From Lacrimispora xylanolytica (GTDB taxonomy: Bacteria; Bacillota; Clostridia; Lachnospirales; Lachnospiraceae), in contig NZ_CP113524.1 of the NCBI RefSeq assembly GCF_026723765.1, positions 4,051,001-4,115,000 on the forward strand: 64,000 nt of DNA, given 5' to 3'. Position numbers and translations under genes: made by a program. Shown here piece after piece: positions 1 through 13,632 of this stretch. Under the pieces are notes generated by a model, which did not search any database, had not been told where the DNA came from, and was given only the letters and a program-made list of their open reading frames with translations. Numbering within the stretch: position 1 is the stretch's first letter; every line of letters begins with the position of its first letter.

Positions 1-70
1 TTGCACCTATTAAAGCTATGGGCAATGGATAAATTAACGGATACTTACCACAATTTATTTTATTTTCCAA
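1..70 (-). CDS. flavin reductase family protein, N-terminal fragment
   Basis: Only the first 23 codons lie in the window; the gene runs off the left edge. The start is a TTG placed 9 nt after a strong GGAGG, and no ATG or GTG fits that site. The peptide begins MENKINCGKYPLIYPLPIAL, which resembles the start of small flavin reductase-like proteins (a short lead-in, then Y-P-x-P and a hydrophobic strand leading to Gly-Ala). The assignment is an inference from a short stretch. It sits downstream of the WYL regulator on the same strand, with a palindrome between them, so it is the probable regulated target. Confidence 0.5.
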   Translation of the reverse strand, partial: MENKINCGKYPLIYPLPIALIGA

Positions 71-105
71 GATTGAATACCTCCTTTTTTTATATCATAC
101 ATCTT

Positions 106-132
106 GATTGTGACAGCATGCTGTCAACAATC
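106..132. promoter_or_regulatory. Palindromic operator between the WYL regulator and the flavin reductase-like gene
   Basis: A near-perfect inverted repeat (GATTGT-GACAG and its complement, one extra base in one arm) contains TTGACA on the minus strand (122-127). The nearest -10-like hexamer, TATGAT (94-99), is 22 bp away. That is too long for an ordinary promoter and would fit a promoter needing an activator. The same TTGACA/TGTCA core occurs at the regulator's own promoter (1082-1099). Confidence 0.5.
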
Positions 133-1041
133 ATTTAATATAATTAAATTTTTTAAATATTCTAGGTATTCCTCTTTTAATTCAATTGGGTGAATAATTT
201 TAACGGTTAAACCAAATCCCAGTATAAAATGTATTAACCACTCCTTATCAGAACAATGAAAAGTCACTATTATAGAGTCATTCTCCCCTTTCTCATAATT
301 CTCTTTTCCAAAAATGTCAATTACACGGTATTCCATTGATTGTTCAAAAGATAATACTATTTTTTCTCCTCTATCATTTGTAAAATCATCATCCCAATCG
401 GTTGGAACTTCCGCATTTCCCGGAATAAAATGTTCATTTATTAATTCTATTTTTTCAATACGATTTATTTTGTAAAAATGATGCTCACTGCTTATGGTGC
501 TCTTTCCATATAAATACCATGCTGCATTTTTAAATATAACCTTATAAGGTGCAATTTTTAATTCAGACTTTTGATGAGACGATATATACTTAATCTTTAA
601 ATAACTACTATTCATAATTGCCATACGAATTAAATTTATACTTTGCTTCAAAGCTTCAGTCGCATTTTTGTTCCATGCTGAGAAATCTATTAGTATATCC
701 GAATCTGCAGCAAAATAAGAATCAGCAGGAGACAGCTTAGTTAACAAAATTTGTAGCTTTTCTGGATCTGTTACTGTTTTCAATCCCGATACCCCTGCCA
801 TAAGATAATTTATCTCATCAACAGTCAGAGCAGTTTTATTCAGCTTATATTCTTTAACAATTCCAATGCCCCCTCCAGTTCCAGGTATGGCATACAGGGG
901 TATCCCCGCTTCTTCAATTGCTTTAATATCTCTATATATCGTTCGGAGTGATACCTGGAACTTATCAGATAATTCCTTAGCAGAAATCGTATCTCGGGAT
1001 AATAGTATGGATAAAATACCCAATAATCGATGCAAACGCAT
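124..1041 (-). CDS. WYL-domain transcriptional regulator (YafY/DeoR-like HTH)
   Basis: 305 aa, the usual length for the family. Residues 1-55 form a winged helix-turn-helix (SAKELSDKFQVSLRTIYRDI). The WYL ligand-sensing domain spans about 130-205 and includes the WYLYG signature. The C-terminal WCX-like part fills the rest. The start is an ATG with AAGGAGGT just upstream. A good promoter (TTGACA, 17 bp, TATGAT) overlaps an inverted repeat, so autoregulation is likely. The next gene downstream on the same strand carries a similar palindrome. The ligand cannot be read from sequence; WYL regulators may respond to small molecules or nucleic acids. Confidence 0.85.
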   Translation of the reverse strand: MRLHRLLGILSILLSRDTISAKELSDKFQVSLRTIYRDIKAIEEAGIPLYAIPGTGGGIGIVKEYKLNKTALTVDEINYLMAGVSGLKTVTDPEKLQILLTKLSPADSYFAADSDILIDFSAWNKNATEALKQSINLIRMAIMNSSYLKIKYISSHQKSELKIAPYKVIFKNAAWYLYGKSTISSEHHFYKINRIEKIELINEHFIPGNAEVPTDWDDDFTNDRGEKIVLSFEQSMEYRVIDIFGKENYEKGENDSIIVTFHCSDKEWLIHFILGFGLTVKIIHPIELKEEYLEYLKNLIILNDC

Positions 1042-1070
1042 GGTAATACCTCCTTAATTTCATTTATTAT

Positions 1071-1099
1071 ATCATACTTTTTTGACACCACTATGTCAA
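1071..1099 (-). promoter_or_regulatory. Promoter and operator of the WYL regulator gene
   Basis: TTGACA (1094-1099) and TATGAT (1071-1076) are 17 bp apart on the minus strand. The -35 box is one arm of an inverted repeat TTGACA-N6-TGTCAA (1082-1099), the arrangement expected of an autoregulated operator. Confidence 0.7.
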
Positions 1100-1305
1100 C
1101 AATTGGGGATTGTTAGCTACATCACATTGTTAATACTATTATTTTTTAATAATAAATTTTTAATTGCTTCAACACTTCATATTTCGTTTGCATTAACATA
1201 ATGGGCAGCATTTTATTGGGTGGTTCTTTAACATTGATTAATCCAAATTTTATAACTAGATGCATTTCCAACTCTTAACGTTTTTAATATAACTATTTCT
1301 TCTAA

Positions 1306-7494
<6,189 letters not shown>

Positions 7495-7625
7495 TTTTTA
7501 TACGAGTTTACATTGATGAAATAGTAAAACCACATCTGTTCATTACCATCTGACAAAAAGAAAATAAGGAGACTAATCATAAAGAATTCAAAAATAAAGG
7601 GGCTGTAAAAAAACTCCCCTAAAAG

Positions 7626-7662
7626 AAAAATCGCTGAGGTCGTGAGACTTCAGCGATTTTTT
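7626..7662. terminator. Hairpin inside the left end of the insertion sequence
   Basis: A stem of about 13 bp (AATCGCTGA-GTC with its complement) around a GTGA loop is followed by a T run on the plus strand. It would stop transcription entering the transposase gene from the collagen-like gene. Confidence 0.6.
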
Positions 7663-7675
7663 GGTATAATTAATT

Positions 7676-9262
7676 ATGCGACTAAATAAAAACACCAATG
7701 ATAATTATACCGTACGACAGCTGAAATTACCATTGGAAATTGAAAAACTAATTAATATATCTGATCCAGTATACACTTTCTGTGAGGTAATAGACCACAT
7801 AGACCTATCAAAATATTTTGTAGAGAAAGGCTACAGAGCAGGTCGTCCAAGATGTGATGAACAGAAACTCCTCAAAGTGATACTCTTTGCTTTCATGGAA
7901 CACGGAATCTGCTCTCTTCGGGAAATCGAAAAACTTTGCAGAAATGATATCCGATATATGTATCTTCTTGATGGCATGAAGGCGCCTTCATTTGCTACAT
8001 TTGGCAACGTCATCCGAAATGAACTTACTGATTCCATTGAACAGATTTTTTTGGATGTGAATACCTATATTTTTGAAAAGGATCATGTCGACCTGGAACA
8101 CACCTACATTGATGGGACAAAAATAGAGGCAAATGCAAACCGCTATACTTGGGTATGGAAAAAGTCCTGTACAAAAAACCGTGGAAAGGTTTTTGAAAAG
8201 ATATCCGTGCTAATTGATGCAATGAACCAGGAAGCATTAGGATATTTTGGTGTAAAACTTGATAAGAGAGACGAGTATGCTGTTGAATATGTATCTGAAC
8301 TCTTGGAAATGTACAAGAATGCAACAAATCTGGAGGAATCCACGTTTGTATCTGGTTGTGGTCATAGAAAAAGCCTTCAGCAAAAACAATATCAGGAATT
8401 AGAGGAATATCTAGAACGATTAAAGACATATGCACATCATATAGAGGTCTGTGGCGTTGAAAGAAACAGTTATTCCAAAACCGATCACGATGCCACTTTT
8501 ATGCGCATAAAACGGGATTATATGGGCAATGATCAGCTTCTCCCAGCGTACAATCTACAGACCGCTATCTGCGATGAATATATAGCAGTAGTTGATGTAA
8601 AACCATATGCATCAGATATGGAATGCTTTGTTCCTTTGATGGAAAAATTCAATAAAATCTATGGTCATTATCCAAAGTATCCAGTTGCAGATGCAGGCTA
8701 TGGTTCCTATAATAACTATCTTTACTGTGAAGAGCATGGGATGGAAAAGTATATGAAATTCACCATGTTCAAAAAGGAAACATCCGATAAGAAGTATCAT
8801 GAAAATCCATATCGTGCAGTCAACTTTAAAAGAGACGAGAATGGAAATTTGAAATGCCCAAATGGAAAGACTTTTCACTTCAAAAGCAAACAACATGTCT
8901 ATAAAAACAAATATGGCAGAACCGAAGAAATCTATGAATGCGAATCGTGTGAAAGCTGCCAATTTAAAAACGATTGTTGTCCTAAGGCAAGCAAAAACAG
9001 AACCATTCGAATGAATCAGGAATTAACATCAATACATCAAGAGGTAATTACAAACCTTGAATCAATACATGGCGCACTGTTGAGAATGAATCGTAGTATT
9101 CAGGCAGAAGGAACATTTGGCATTTTAAAATGGGATAAGTCCTACAAAAGATTATTTCGAAGAGGTGAGAAAAACGTAATCCTTGAACTCACACTGATTT
9201 CTTGTGGTTTTAATCTTTATAAATATCATAATAAAAAGCGGAGAAACGAGTTGGCTGCTTAA
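7676..9262 (+). CDS. IS1182-family transposase
   Basis: 528 aa and intact. Residues about 45-115 form the N-terminal DUF772-like domain. The likely catalytic triad is Asp146 (YIDGTKIEAN), Asp339 (ADAGYGSY) and Glu478 (AEGTFGILKW). A Cys cluster (C422, C425, C428, C434, C435) forms the zinc-binding segment typical of this family. The ATG lies only 5 nt after a TATAAT box (7665-7670), with no Shine-Dalgarno sequence, so the mRNA would be nearly leaderless if that box is used. Transposition function is known for the family; activity of this copy is inferred only from its intact frame and ends. Confidence 0.92.
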   Translation: MRLNKNTNDNYTVRQLKLPLEIEKLINISDPVYTFCEVIDHIDLSKYFVEKGYRAGRPRCDEQKLLKVILFAFMEHGICSLREIEKLCRNDIRYMYLLDGMKAPSFATFGNVIRNELTDSIEQIFLDVNTYIFEKDHVDLEHTYIDGTKIEANANRYTWVWKKSCTKNRGKVFEKISVLIDAMNQEALGYFGVKLDKRDEYAVEYVSELLEMYKNATNLEESTFVSGCGHRKSLQQKQYQELEEYLERLKTYAHHIEVCGVERNSYSKTDHDATFMRIKRDYMGNDQLLPAYNLQTAICDEYIAVVDVKPYASDMECFVPLMEKFNKIYGHYPKYPVADAGYGSYNNYLYCEEHGMEKYMKFTMFKKETSDKKYHENPYRAVNFKRDENGNLKCPNGKTFHFKSKQHVYKNKYGRTEEIYECESCESCQFKNDCCPKASKNRTIRMNQELTSIHQEVITNLESIHGALLRMNRSIQAEGTFGILKWDKSYKRLFRRGEKNVILELTLISCGFNLYKYHNKKRRNELAA

Positions 9263-9350
9263 AATCCAAGAACTATATTCATAGCTTTATTAAGTGCACG
9301 CTTTTTTATGGAAAAATCAATCATTATCATAAAAAATAGATAAAAAAACG

Positions 9351-9392
9351 AAGAATCGCCAGTTCCGGCATTTGCCGGAACTGGCGATTCTT
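9351..9392 (-). terminator. 20-bp perfect stem terminator at the right end of the insertion sequence
   Basis: Two perfect 20-base arms starting AAGAATCGCC are separated by 2 nt. On the minus strand the stem is followed by CG and a run of seven T. It would end the deacetylase transcript and keep it out of the antisense side of the transposase gene. Confidence 0.75.
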
Positions 9393-9434
9393 GATTAAGG
9401 ACTTATTTTACAGCCCCTTTTACTATTTTAAGGT

Positions 9435-10154
9435 CTAATCAATCAACAGCTCATCAACTGTAACAAAGGAGTAGCCCTGTTTGGTTAGCGTATCTATTAC
9501 TTCAAGTGCCGCTTCCACGGAAGTGGGATAAACATCATGCAGCAAAATAACATCCCCTGGTTCAATATGCTTTGTTATACTACGTACGATCCTCTTGGTG
9601 CTTTGCGTTTTCCAGTCTAAGGGATCTTTATTCCAAAGAACTACCGTCATATTTGTGGTGCATCCAAGCTCTTCTGTCCATGCACCATATGGCGGTCGGA
9701 GATATTGAGGCCGCACCCCCGTAATCTTCTCAATCTGTTTATTGTTTTCCTCGATTTGATCACAGGCTGTATTTACAGACTCTTTGCTCATTTGAACATG
9801 GCTGTAGCCATGGTTTCCGATTAAGTGGCCGTCCTCCTGCATCTGTTTCACTATGGCCTCTTTTCCTACCACATTTTCTCCCAAGAGAAAAAATGTAGCG
9901 TGAACCCCTCGTTCTCTAAGTCCATCGAGCAGCATTGGGGTATAAACAGAGTGGGGTCCGTCATCAAAGGTCAACGCAATCTGCTTGCTTCCGGAAAACT
10001 GCTCTTTTACCTCATCTTTTGCATCTGCCCCCGCATCTGCTGGAAGGAATAAAGTGTCCTTTGTATTTATGTAGGATTCATACATTGCTTTGACACATAG
10101 AACGTCCAGTATAAAAACAGCCAAAAAAACGGCAACTTTCCATCTCATTTTCAT
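9435..10154 (-). CDS. Polysaccharide deacetylase (NodB domain), membrane anchored or secreted
   Basis: 239 aa. A hydrophobic segment at residues 6-24 acts as signal or anchor. The NodB domain then shows the carbohydrate esterase 4 motifs in order: TFDDGP (catalytic Asp64, metal Asp65), HGYSH (metal His115 and His119), RPPYG (about 153-157) and LLHD (His206). Family members remove N-acetyl groups from peptidoglycan or chitin-like glycans outside the cell. Sporulation proteins of the PdaB type are similar, but the exact substrate cannot be told. The start ATG has no good Shine-Dalgarno sequence, and the bases before it pair with a distant upstream segment (10159-10240). Confidence 0.88.
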   Translation of the reverse strand: MKMRWKVAVFLAVFILDVLCVKAMYESYINTKDTLFLPADAGADAKDEVKEQFSGSKQIALTFDDGPHSVYTPMLLDGLRERGVHATFFLLGENVVGKEAIVKQMQEDGHLIGNHGYSHVQMSKESVNTACDQIEENNKQIEKITGVRPQYLRPPYGAWTEELGCTTNMTVVLWNKDPLDWKTQSTKRIVRSITKHIEPGDVILLHDVYPTSVEAALEVIDTLTKQGYSFVTVDELLID

Positions 10155-10158
10155 AATT

Positions 10159-10240
10159 CACAAGCCCAGCTTTCTGCCATTATTATTTAATCTATGGGCG
10201 ACAACTGGAAAATAACACTGAAACCTTCCCAGGGCTTGTG
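10159..10240 (-). promoter_or_regulatory. Long-range inverted repeat in the deacetylase leader
   Basis: A perfect 9-bp pairing (CACAAGCCC at 10159-10167 with GGGCTTGTG at 10232-10240) closes a 64-nt loop. One arm ends 5 nt before the start codon, where a ribosome binding site would be. Control of translation initiation is an inference; I do not recognise a known riboswitch in it. Confidence 0.35.
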
Positions 10241-10531
10241 TAAAATCAGAAAAAACACACTCCTTATTAAATGGAGCGAAAATAGCTGGTCAGATTTTAA
10301 CACTGCCAAGATGTTATGTTAGCGACTTCCTACATCCGCACGTCATTGGAATCCGGCATTGCATATGTCTGCGTAATACGATGTAAGGTGATGTAAGGCC
10401 ATTTAGTAATTCACATCTGCGACCAATTCTCCTCAACTGTCCTATGACTCTCTCCCGCCAGGACCTTTATTGTCATAGGTCTGAATTTCCTATCACATGA
10501 AATGTGCCATGTTACGTCCTGTCTTTTCAGC
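10241..10531. other. Intergenic stretch without recognised features
   Basis: About 290 bp between the deacetylase leader and the cold-shock gene terminator. No start codon with a ribosome binding site, no tRNA-like fold and no repeat stood out. It probably holds the deacetylase promoter, but I could not pick a convincing one. Confidence 0.4.
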
Positions 10532-10573
10532 AAAAAAAGGGCTGTTCCTCCATCGAAATGGGGAACAACCCTT
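10532..10573 (-). terminator. Terminator of the cold-shock gene
   Basis: On the minus strand, AAGGGTTGTTCC and GGAACAGCCCTT form a stem followed by a run of T. Confidence 0.85.
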
Positions 10574-10600
10574 AAAGCTCACTTTATACAGAAGCTTTAA

Positions 10601-10804
10601 TTAAGCCATGCAAACGTTAACTGCCTGAAGACCGCGGTTTCCTTCTGTTGTTTCGTAAGTTACTTTCTGGCCTTCTTCTAAAGTCTTGTAACCATCAGAC
10701 ATGATACCAGAGAAATGTACGAATACTTCTTCTCCTGTAGCATCATTAACAATGAAACCATAACCCTTAGCACCATTAAACCATTTTACTGTACCGTTGT
10801 TCAT
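10601..10804 (-). CDS. cspA: Cold-shock protein, CspA/CspB family
   Basis: 67 aa, a single OB-fold cold-shock domain of standard length. RNP1 (KGYGFIV) and RNP2 (VFVHFS) are both present, so it should bind single-stranded RNA and DNA and melt mRNA structure. The start ATG follows AGGAGGT. The gene stands alone between its own promoter (10948-10976) and its own terminator. The transcript has a long leader of about 135 nt with a stable AT-rich hairpin, as is usual for cold-shock genes controlled at the RNA level. Confidence 0.93.
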   Translation of the reverse strand: MNNGTVKWFNGAKGYGFIVNDATGEEVFVHFSGIMSDGYKTLEEGQKVTYETTEGNRGLQAVNVCMA

Positions 10805-10863
10805 TACGTGTACCTCCTATAAAATAAAAAAATAATTTTTGATTTATCGCCTGAAACAAAAAA

Positions 10864-10917
10864 TCACATATTTTTGTAAATCATCATCCGAAAATAATGA
10901 CTTACAAAAATATGTGA
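10864..10917 (-). promoter_or_regulatory. Hairpin in the cold-shock gene 5' leader
   Basis: A 16-bp arm pair (TCACATATTTTTGTAA and its complement) is extended by a further 4 bp after one mismatch. On the minus strand it is followed by ATTTTTTG, so it could act as an attenuator or as an RNA thermosensor. The role is inferred; the structure is read directly. Confidence 0.6.
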
Positions 10918-10947
10918 AATCATAACTCCATTCGATAATACACGTAC

Positions 10948-10976
10948 ATTCTAACCCGTTTTTGGCAAAATGTCAA
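10948..10976 (-). promoter_or_regulatory. Promoter of the cold-shock gene
   Basis: TTGACA (10971-10976) and TAGAAT (10948-10953) with a 17-bp spacer on the minus strand. Predicted start near 10941. Confidence 0.8.
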
Positions 10977-11000
10977 GACTGTTTAGACATTTAAAATAGG

Positions 11001-11041
11001 AAAAAACAGAGCCCTCATCCTTCGAAAAAGATGGGGCTCTG
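11001..11041 (-). terminator. Terminator of the rplJ-rplL transcript
   Basis: On the minus strand, AGAGCCCCATC pairs with GATGAGGGCTCT and is followed by GTTTTTT. Confidence 0.88.
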
Positions 11042-11056
11042 AAAATAGGTCTATAA

Positions 11057-11428
11057 TTACTTTAAAGTAACTTTAGCGCCTTCTGCTTCTAATGAAGTCT
11101 TGATCTGCTCAGCCTCTTCCTTAGAAGCGCCAGCCTTTAATACCTTAGGAGCTCCGTCAACTACGTCTTTAGCTTCTTTTAAGCCTAAGCCAGTAGCTTC
11201 ACGAACAACTTTGATAACTTTAACCTTGTTAGGACCAACCTCAGTTAATTCTACGTCGAATTCTGTCTTCTCTTCAGCTTCTGCTGCGCCGCCTGCTGCT
11301 GCAACTACTACGCCTGCTGCTGCAGATACACCGAATTCTTCCTCACATGCCTTTACTAATTCGTTTAATTCTAATACAGATAATTCTTTGATCGCTTCGA
11401 TAAATTCAGCTGTTGTTAACTTTGCCAT
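11057..11428 (-). CDS. rplL: 50S ribosomal protein L7/L12
   Basis: 123 aa, normal length. The N-terminal dimerisation helix ([20 protein letters not shown]), an Ala/Gly-rich hinge (about 37-52) and the C-terminal factor-binding domain with the [19 protein letters not shown] region are all in place. It forms the L10-bound stalk that recruits translation GTPases. AGGAGG precedes the ATG. It is the second gene of the rplJ-rplL unit. A hairpin in the 120-bp gap after rplJ could help set the higher L7/L12 output that the ribosome needs. Confidence 0.98.
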   Translation of the reverse strand: MAKLTTAEFIEAIKELSVLELNELVKACEEEFGVSAAAGVVVAAAGGAAEAEEKTEFDVELTEVGPNKVKVIKVVREATGLGLKEAKDVVDGAPKVLKAGASKEEAEQIKTSLEAEGAKVTLK

Positions 11429-11468
11429 GATAATATACCTCCGTATTTAATATGAGTGTTTTTTTAAT

Positions 11469-11503
11469 GGAAGTTCGATTCGCCTTTGGCTCATCGAACG
11501 GCT
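11469..11503 (-). promoter_or_regulatory. Intercistronic hairpin between rplJ and rplL
   Basis: On the minus strand a stem GTTCGAT/ATCGAAC sits within the context AGCCGTTCG...CGAACTTCC. The same context occurs in the rplK-rplA gap at 13061-13098, suggesting a shared processing or pausing element. Confidence 0.4.
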
Positions 11504-11549
11504 AATATTCTAAATTCAAGCTGCGATTCGCTTGCTTTCATTAAGAAAA

Positions 11550-12044
11550 TTATGCCTCTGCGCTCTGTCCGTCTGCAATCTGCTTGAGGACGCGAGCAAA
11601 GTTTGTGATAGGAGACTGGATGCTTCCAAGTAACTTTCCAAGAAGGATCTCTCTGGAAGGAATGCTGGAAATCTTCTCCATAGCTTTTGCATCATAATAT
11701 ACGCCTTCAACAACACCGCCCTTAATCTCTAATTTCGGAGCTGTCTTAGCAAACTCTGCAAGAATTCTTGCTGGAGCTGTTGCGTCTGTCTTGGATACAG
11801 CGATAGCTGTAGGTCCTTCCAGACTTGGGGCCAGTGCTTCAAAAACTGTACCCTCTGCTGCAAAGCGGATCATAGTGTTCTTATATACTTTATAAGAAAC
11901 ACCAGCCTCTCTTAATTTCTTACGAAGCTCTGTATCCTGTGCAACGGTGATACCGCGGTAGTCAACAACTACTGCTGTCTCAGCGCCGTCCAGTAATTCT
12001 TTGATCTCGCTTACGATCGGCTGCTTTAATTCAACTTTTGCCAT
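11550..12044 (-). CDS. rplJ: 50S ribosomal protein L10
   Basis: 164 aa. It begins MAKVELKQPIVSEIKELLDG, shows the conserved VVDYRGITVAQDTELRKKLR segment, and ends with the helical tail that carries L7/L12 dimers. It anchors the stalk on 23S rRNA and, by family knowledge, represses its own operon by binding the L10 leader RNA. An L10-type leader lies directly upstream (12060-12242). AGGAGGT precedes the ATG. It has its own promoter and is therefore separate from the nusG-rplK-rplA unit. Confidence 0.98.
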   Translation of the reverse strand: MAKVELKQPIVSEIKELLDGAETAVVVDYRGITVAQDTELRKKLREAGVSYKVYKNTMIRFAAEGTVFEALAPSLEGPTAIAVSKTDATAPARILAEFAKTAPKLEIKGGVVEGVYYDAKAMEKISSIPSREILLGKLLGSIQSPITNFARVLKQIADGQSAEA

Positions 12045-12059
12045 TATGGTTTACCTCCT

Positions 12060-12242
12060 GTTTAGTCTGAGTTCCATGGTTGTCCACAAAACCCGCTCGT
12101 ATAAACCGCAAAGAAAAAACCTCTCCGCCAAAAATGGACAGAGAGGTCTACAATTCATTTACAAAAAATGATCCTTGTATGTTCCTCGGCAGGCGTTTAC
12201 ACCTTATGCCTTACGGCACCTGCTGTCTTCGGCAGTCAATAC
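12060..12242 (-). promoter_or_regulatory. Ribosomal protein L10 leader RNA with attenuator
   Basis: The minus-strand leader holds the L10-binding consensus (TGACTGCCGAAGACAGCAGG, then a partner CCTGCCGAGG). A terminator hairpin follows (ACCTCTCTG with GGAGAGGT, then TTTTTT; about 12112-12150). In other Firmicutes, binding of the L10(L12)4 complex to this fold shifts the downstream structure to terminate rplJL transcription. Confidence 0.88.
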
Positions 12243-12248
12243 TAAGTT

Positions 12249-12277
12249 AGTATAACATTATTTATAATTAATGTCAA
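12249..12277 (-). promoter_or_regulatory. Promoter of rplJ-rplL
   Basis: TTGACA (12272-12277) and TATACT (12249-12254) with a 17-bp AT-rich spacer on the minus strand, placing the start near 12242, at the beginning of the L10 leader. Confidence 0.85.
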
Positions 12278-12290
12278 CCACAAAACAAAA

Positions 12291-12986
12291 TTAGTTCATT
12301 AACTTTGCTACGTTAAGCTTAACGCCAGGTCCCATAGTGGAAGCCAGAGTTACGCTCTTTAAGTAAGCACCCTTAACTGTACTTGGTTTTGCTTTAACGA
12401 TTGCATCAACAAGCGTCTGGAAGTTGTCCGCTAACTGATCTTCTGTGAAAGAAGCTTTTCCAACTGGCACGTGGATAATATTTGTTTTATCAAGTCTATA
12501 CTCAACCTTACCAGCTTTGATATCGTTGATTGCCTTGGTTACGTCCATAGTAACGGTACCAGCTTTTGGGTTTGGCATTAAGCCTTTTGGTCCAAGGACA
12601 CGTCCTAAACGACCAACAACACCCATCATGTCTGGTGTAGCAACAACTACATCAAACTCCAACCAGCCTTCGTTCTGGATCTTCGGAATTAATTCCTCAG
12701 CTCCAACATAGTCTGCGCCTGCAGCTAAAGCTTCGTCAGCCTTAGGTCCCTTAGCGAAAACTAAGATACGAACAGTTTTTCCTGTACCGTGTGGAAGTAC
12801 AACGGCACCACGGATCTGCTGGTCTGCGTGACGTCCGTCACAACCGGTTCTGATATGAGCTTCAATGGTTTCATCAAATTTAGCACTTGCATTCTTCTTT
12901 ACTAAAGAGATTGCTACTGGTGCATCGTAGAGGACAGTACGGTCTACTGTCTTAGCTGCTTCTACGTATCTTTTTCCTTTTTTCAT
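12291..12986 (-). CDS. rplA: 50S ribosomal protein L1
   Basis: 231 aa from the ATG that follows AGGAGG. The longer frame upstream would translate the L1-site hairpin and is not credible. The protein starts [20 protein letters not shown], carries the [20 protein letters not shown] block, and ends with the conserved TLASTMGPG region. L1 binds helices 76-78 of 23S rRNA at the E-site stalk and represses translation of its own operon. A copy of that rRNA site lies just before this gene and another before rplK. Confidence 0.98.
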   Translation of the reverse strand: MKKGKRYVEAAKTVDRTVLYDAPVAISLVKKNASAKFDETIEAHIRTGCDGRHADQQIRGAVVLPHGTGKTVRILVFAKGPKADEALAAGADYVGAEELIPKIQNEGWLEFDVVVATPDMMGVVGRLGRVLGPKGLMPNPKAGTVTMDVTKAINDIKAGKVEYRLDKTNIIHVPVGKASFTEDQLADNFQTLVDAIVKAKPSTVKGAYLKSVTLASTMGPGVKLNVAKLMN

Positions 12987-13002
12987 TCTAAATAACCTCC
13001 TA

Positions 13003-13031
13003 GTGGTATTGTCGGGGATTTTCCCTCCCAC
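13003..13031 (-). promoter_or_regulatory. L1-binding-site mimic before rplA
   Basis: On the minus strand, GTGGGAGGG ... CCCCGACAATACCAC forms two stacked short stems around an asymmetric loop. The blocks GTGGGAGG, CCGA and ATACCAC also occur in order in the 23S L1 region of this window (61235-61297). This copy ends a few bases before the rplA ribosome binding site. Confidence 0.7.
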
Positions 13032-13060
13032 GTTCTCAAAACTTCGATGATTGCAACAAA

Positions 13061-13098
13061 GGAAGTTCGGCTGGCCAAATGCCTTGCCGAACGGCTCA
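13061..13098 (-). promoter_or_regulatory. Intercistronic hairpin between rplK and rplA
   Basis: On the minus strand GTTCGGC and GCCGAAC pair around a 14-nt loop inside the context GAGCCGTTCGG...CCGAACTTCC, shared with the rplJ-rplL gap. Confidence 0.45.
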
Positions 13099-13118
13099 TT
13101 TTCGACTAGGTCTGAAAA

Positions 13119-13547
13119 TTAAGCCTCTTCAACGGTGATACCCATACTTCTTGCGGTACCAGCGATCATGCTCATAGCTGCTTCTACAGATGCAGCGTTT
13201 AAGTCAGGCATCTTAAGTTCAGCAATCTTCTGTAATTCAGCTTTGGAAATCGTAGCTACTTTTGTCTTATTCGGAACTGCGGATCCGGATTTAAGCTTGC
13301 AAGCTTTCTTTAACAATACAGCAGCTGGTGGAGTCTTTGTGATGAAGCTGAAGCTTCTGTCAGCATAAACAGTGATAACGACTGGAATGATTAAATCACC
13401 CTGATCAGCTGTTCTTGCGTTAAATTCCTTTGTAAACTGAACGATGTTTACACCATGCTGTCCAAGAGCTGGACCTACAGGAGGAGCTGGTGTAGCCTTT
13501 CCTGCTGGAATCTGCAATTTGATATATCCTGTTACTTTCTTTGCCAT
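13119..13547 (-). CDS. rplK: 50S ribosomal protein L11
   Basis: 142 aa from an ATG with TAGGAGGT upstream; the longer upstream frame covers the leader hairpin and is rejected. It starts [20 protein letters not shown] with the conserved [17 protein letters not shown] segment, and ends with the RNA-binding domain and the GTARSMGI tail. It binds the GTPase-associated centre of 23S rRNA. It is third in the rpmG-secE-nusG-rplK-rplA order and preceded by an L1-site mimic. Confidence 0.98.
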   Translation of the reverse strand: MAKKVTGYIKLQIPAGKATPAPPVGPALGQHGVNIVQFTKEFNARTADQGDLIIPVVITVYADRSFSFITKTPPAAVLLKKACKLKSGSAVPNKTKVATISKAELQKIAELKMPDLNAASVEAAMSMIAGTARSMGITVEEA

Positions 13548-13570
13548 AATTAGGCACCTCCTAAATAAAT

Positions 13571-13598
13571 GTGGTATTGTCGGGGATTTCCCTCCCAC
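13571..13598 (-). promoter_or_regulatory. L1-binding-site mimic before rplK
   Basis: Nearly identical to the copy before rplA (GTGGGAGGG, then CCCCGACAATACCAC, one base shorter in the loop). It is the classical position for L1 autoregulation of the L11 operon. Confidence 0.75.
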
Positions 13599-13632
13599 GA
13601 GCCTATACACCTGTATAAGCCGCTTTTACTTG

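Larger units (their letters stand above)
7596..9420 (+). mobile_element. Complete IS1182-family insertion sequence
   Basis: Terminal inverted repeats AAAGGGGCTGTAAAA lie at 7596-7610 and, in inverse orientation, at 9406-9420. They enclose a single intact 528-codon transposase gene. Hairpins sit just inside both ends (7626-7662 and 9351-9392), as often seen in elements that shield themselves from outside transcription. No convincing target-site duplication is visible. The element lies between the collagen-like gene and a deacetylase gene without breaking either. Confidence 0.85.

Noticed and set aside
1201..1278. 25-codon ORF as the missing start of the collagen gene
   Set aside because: It is in the right frame, but stop codons at 1276, 1285 and 1303 separate it from the repeats, and it lacks a ribosome binding site.
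7592..9424. Target-site duplication of the insertion sequence
   Set aside because: Flanks AAAT and TACT do not match; no duplication could be supported.
10241..10531. Possible tRNA or riboswitch
   Set aside because: No cloverleaf or known aptamer motif could be found.
12987..13031. N-terminal extension of L1
   Set aside because: It would translate the L1-site hairpin; the ATG at 12986 has the correct ribosome binding site and the family start.
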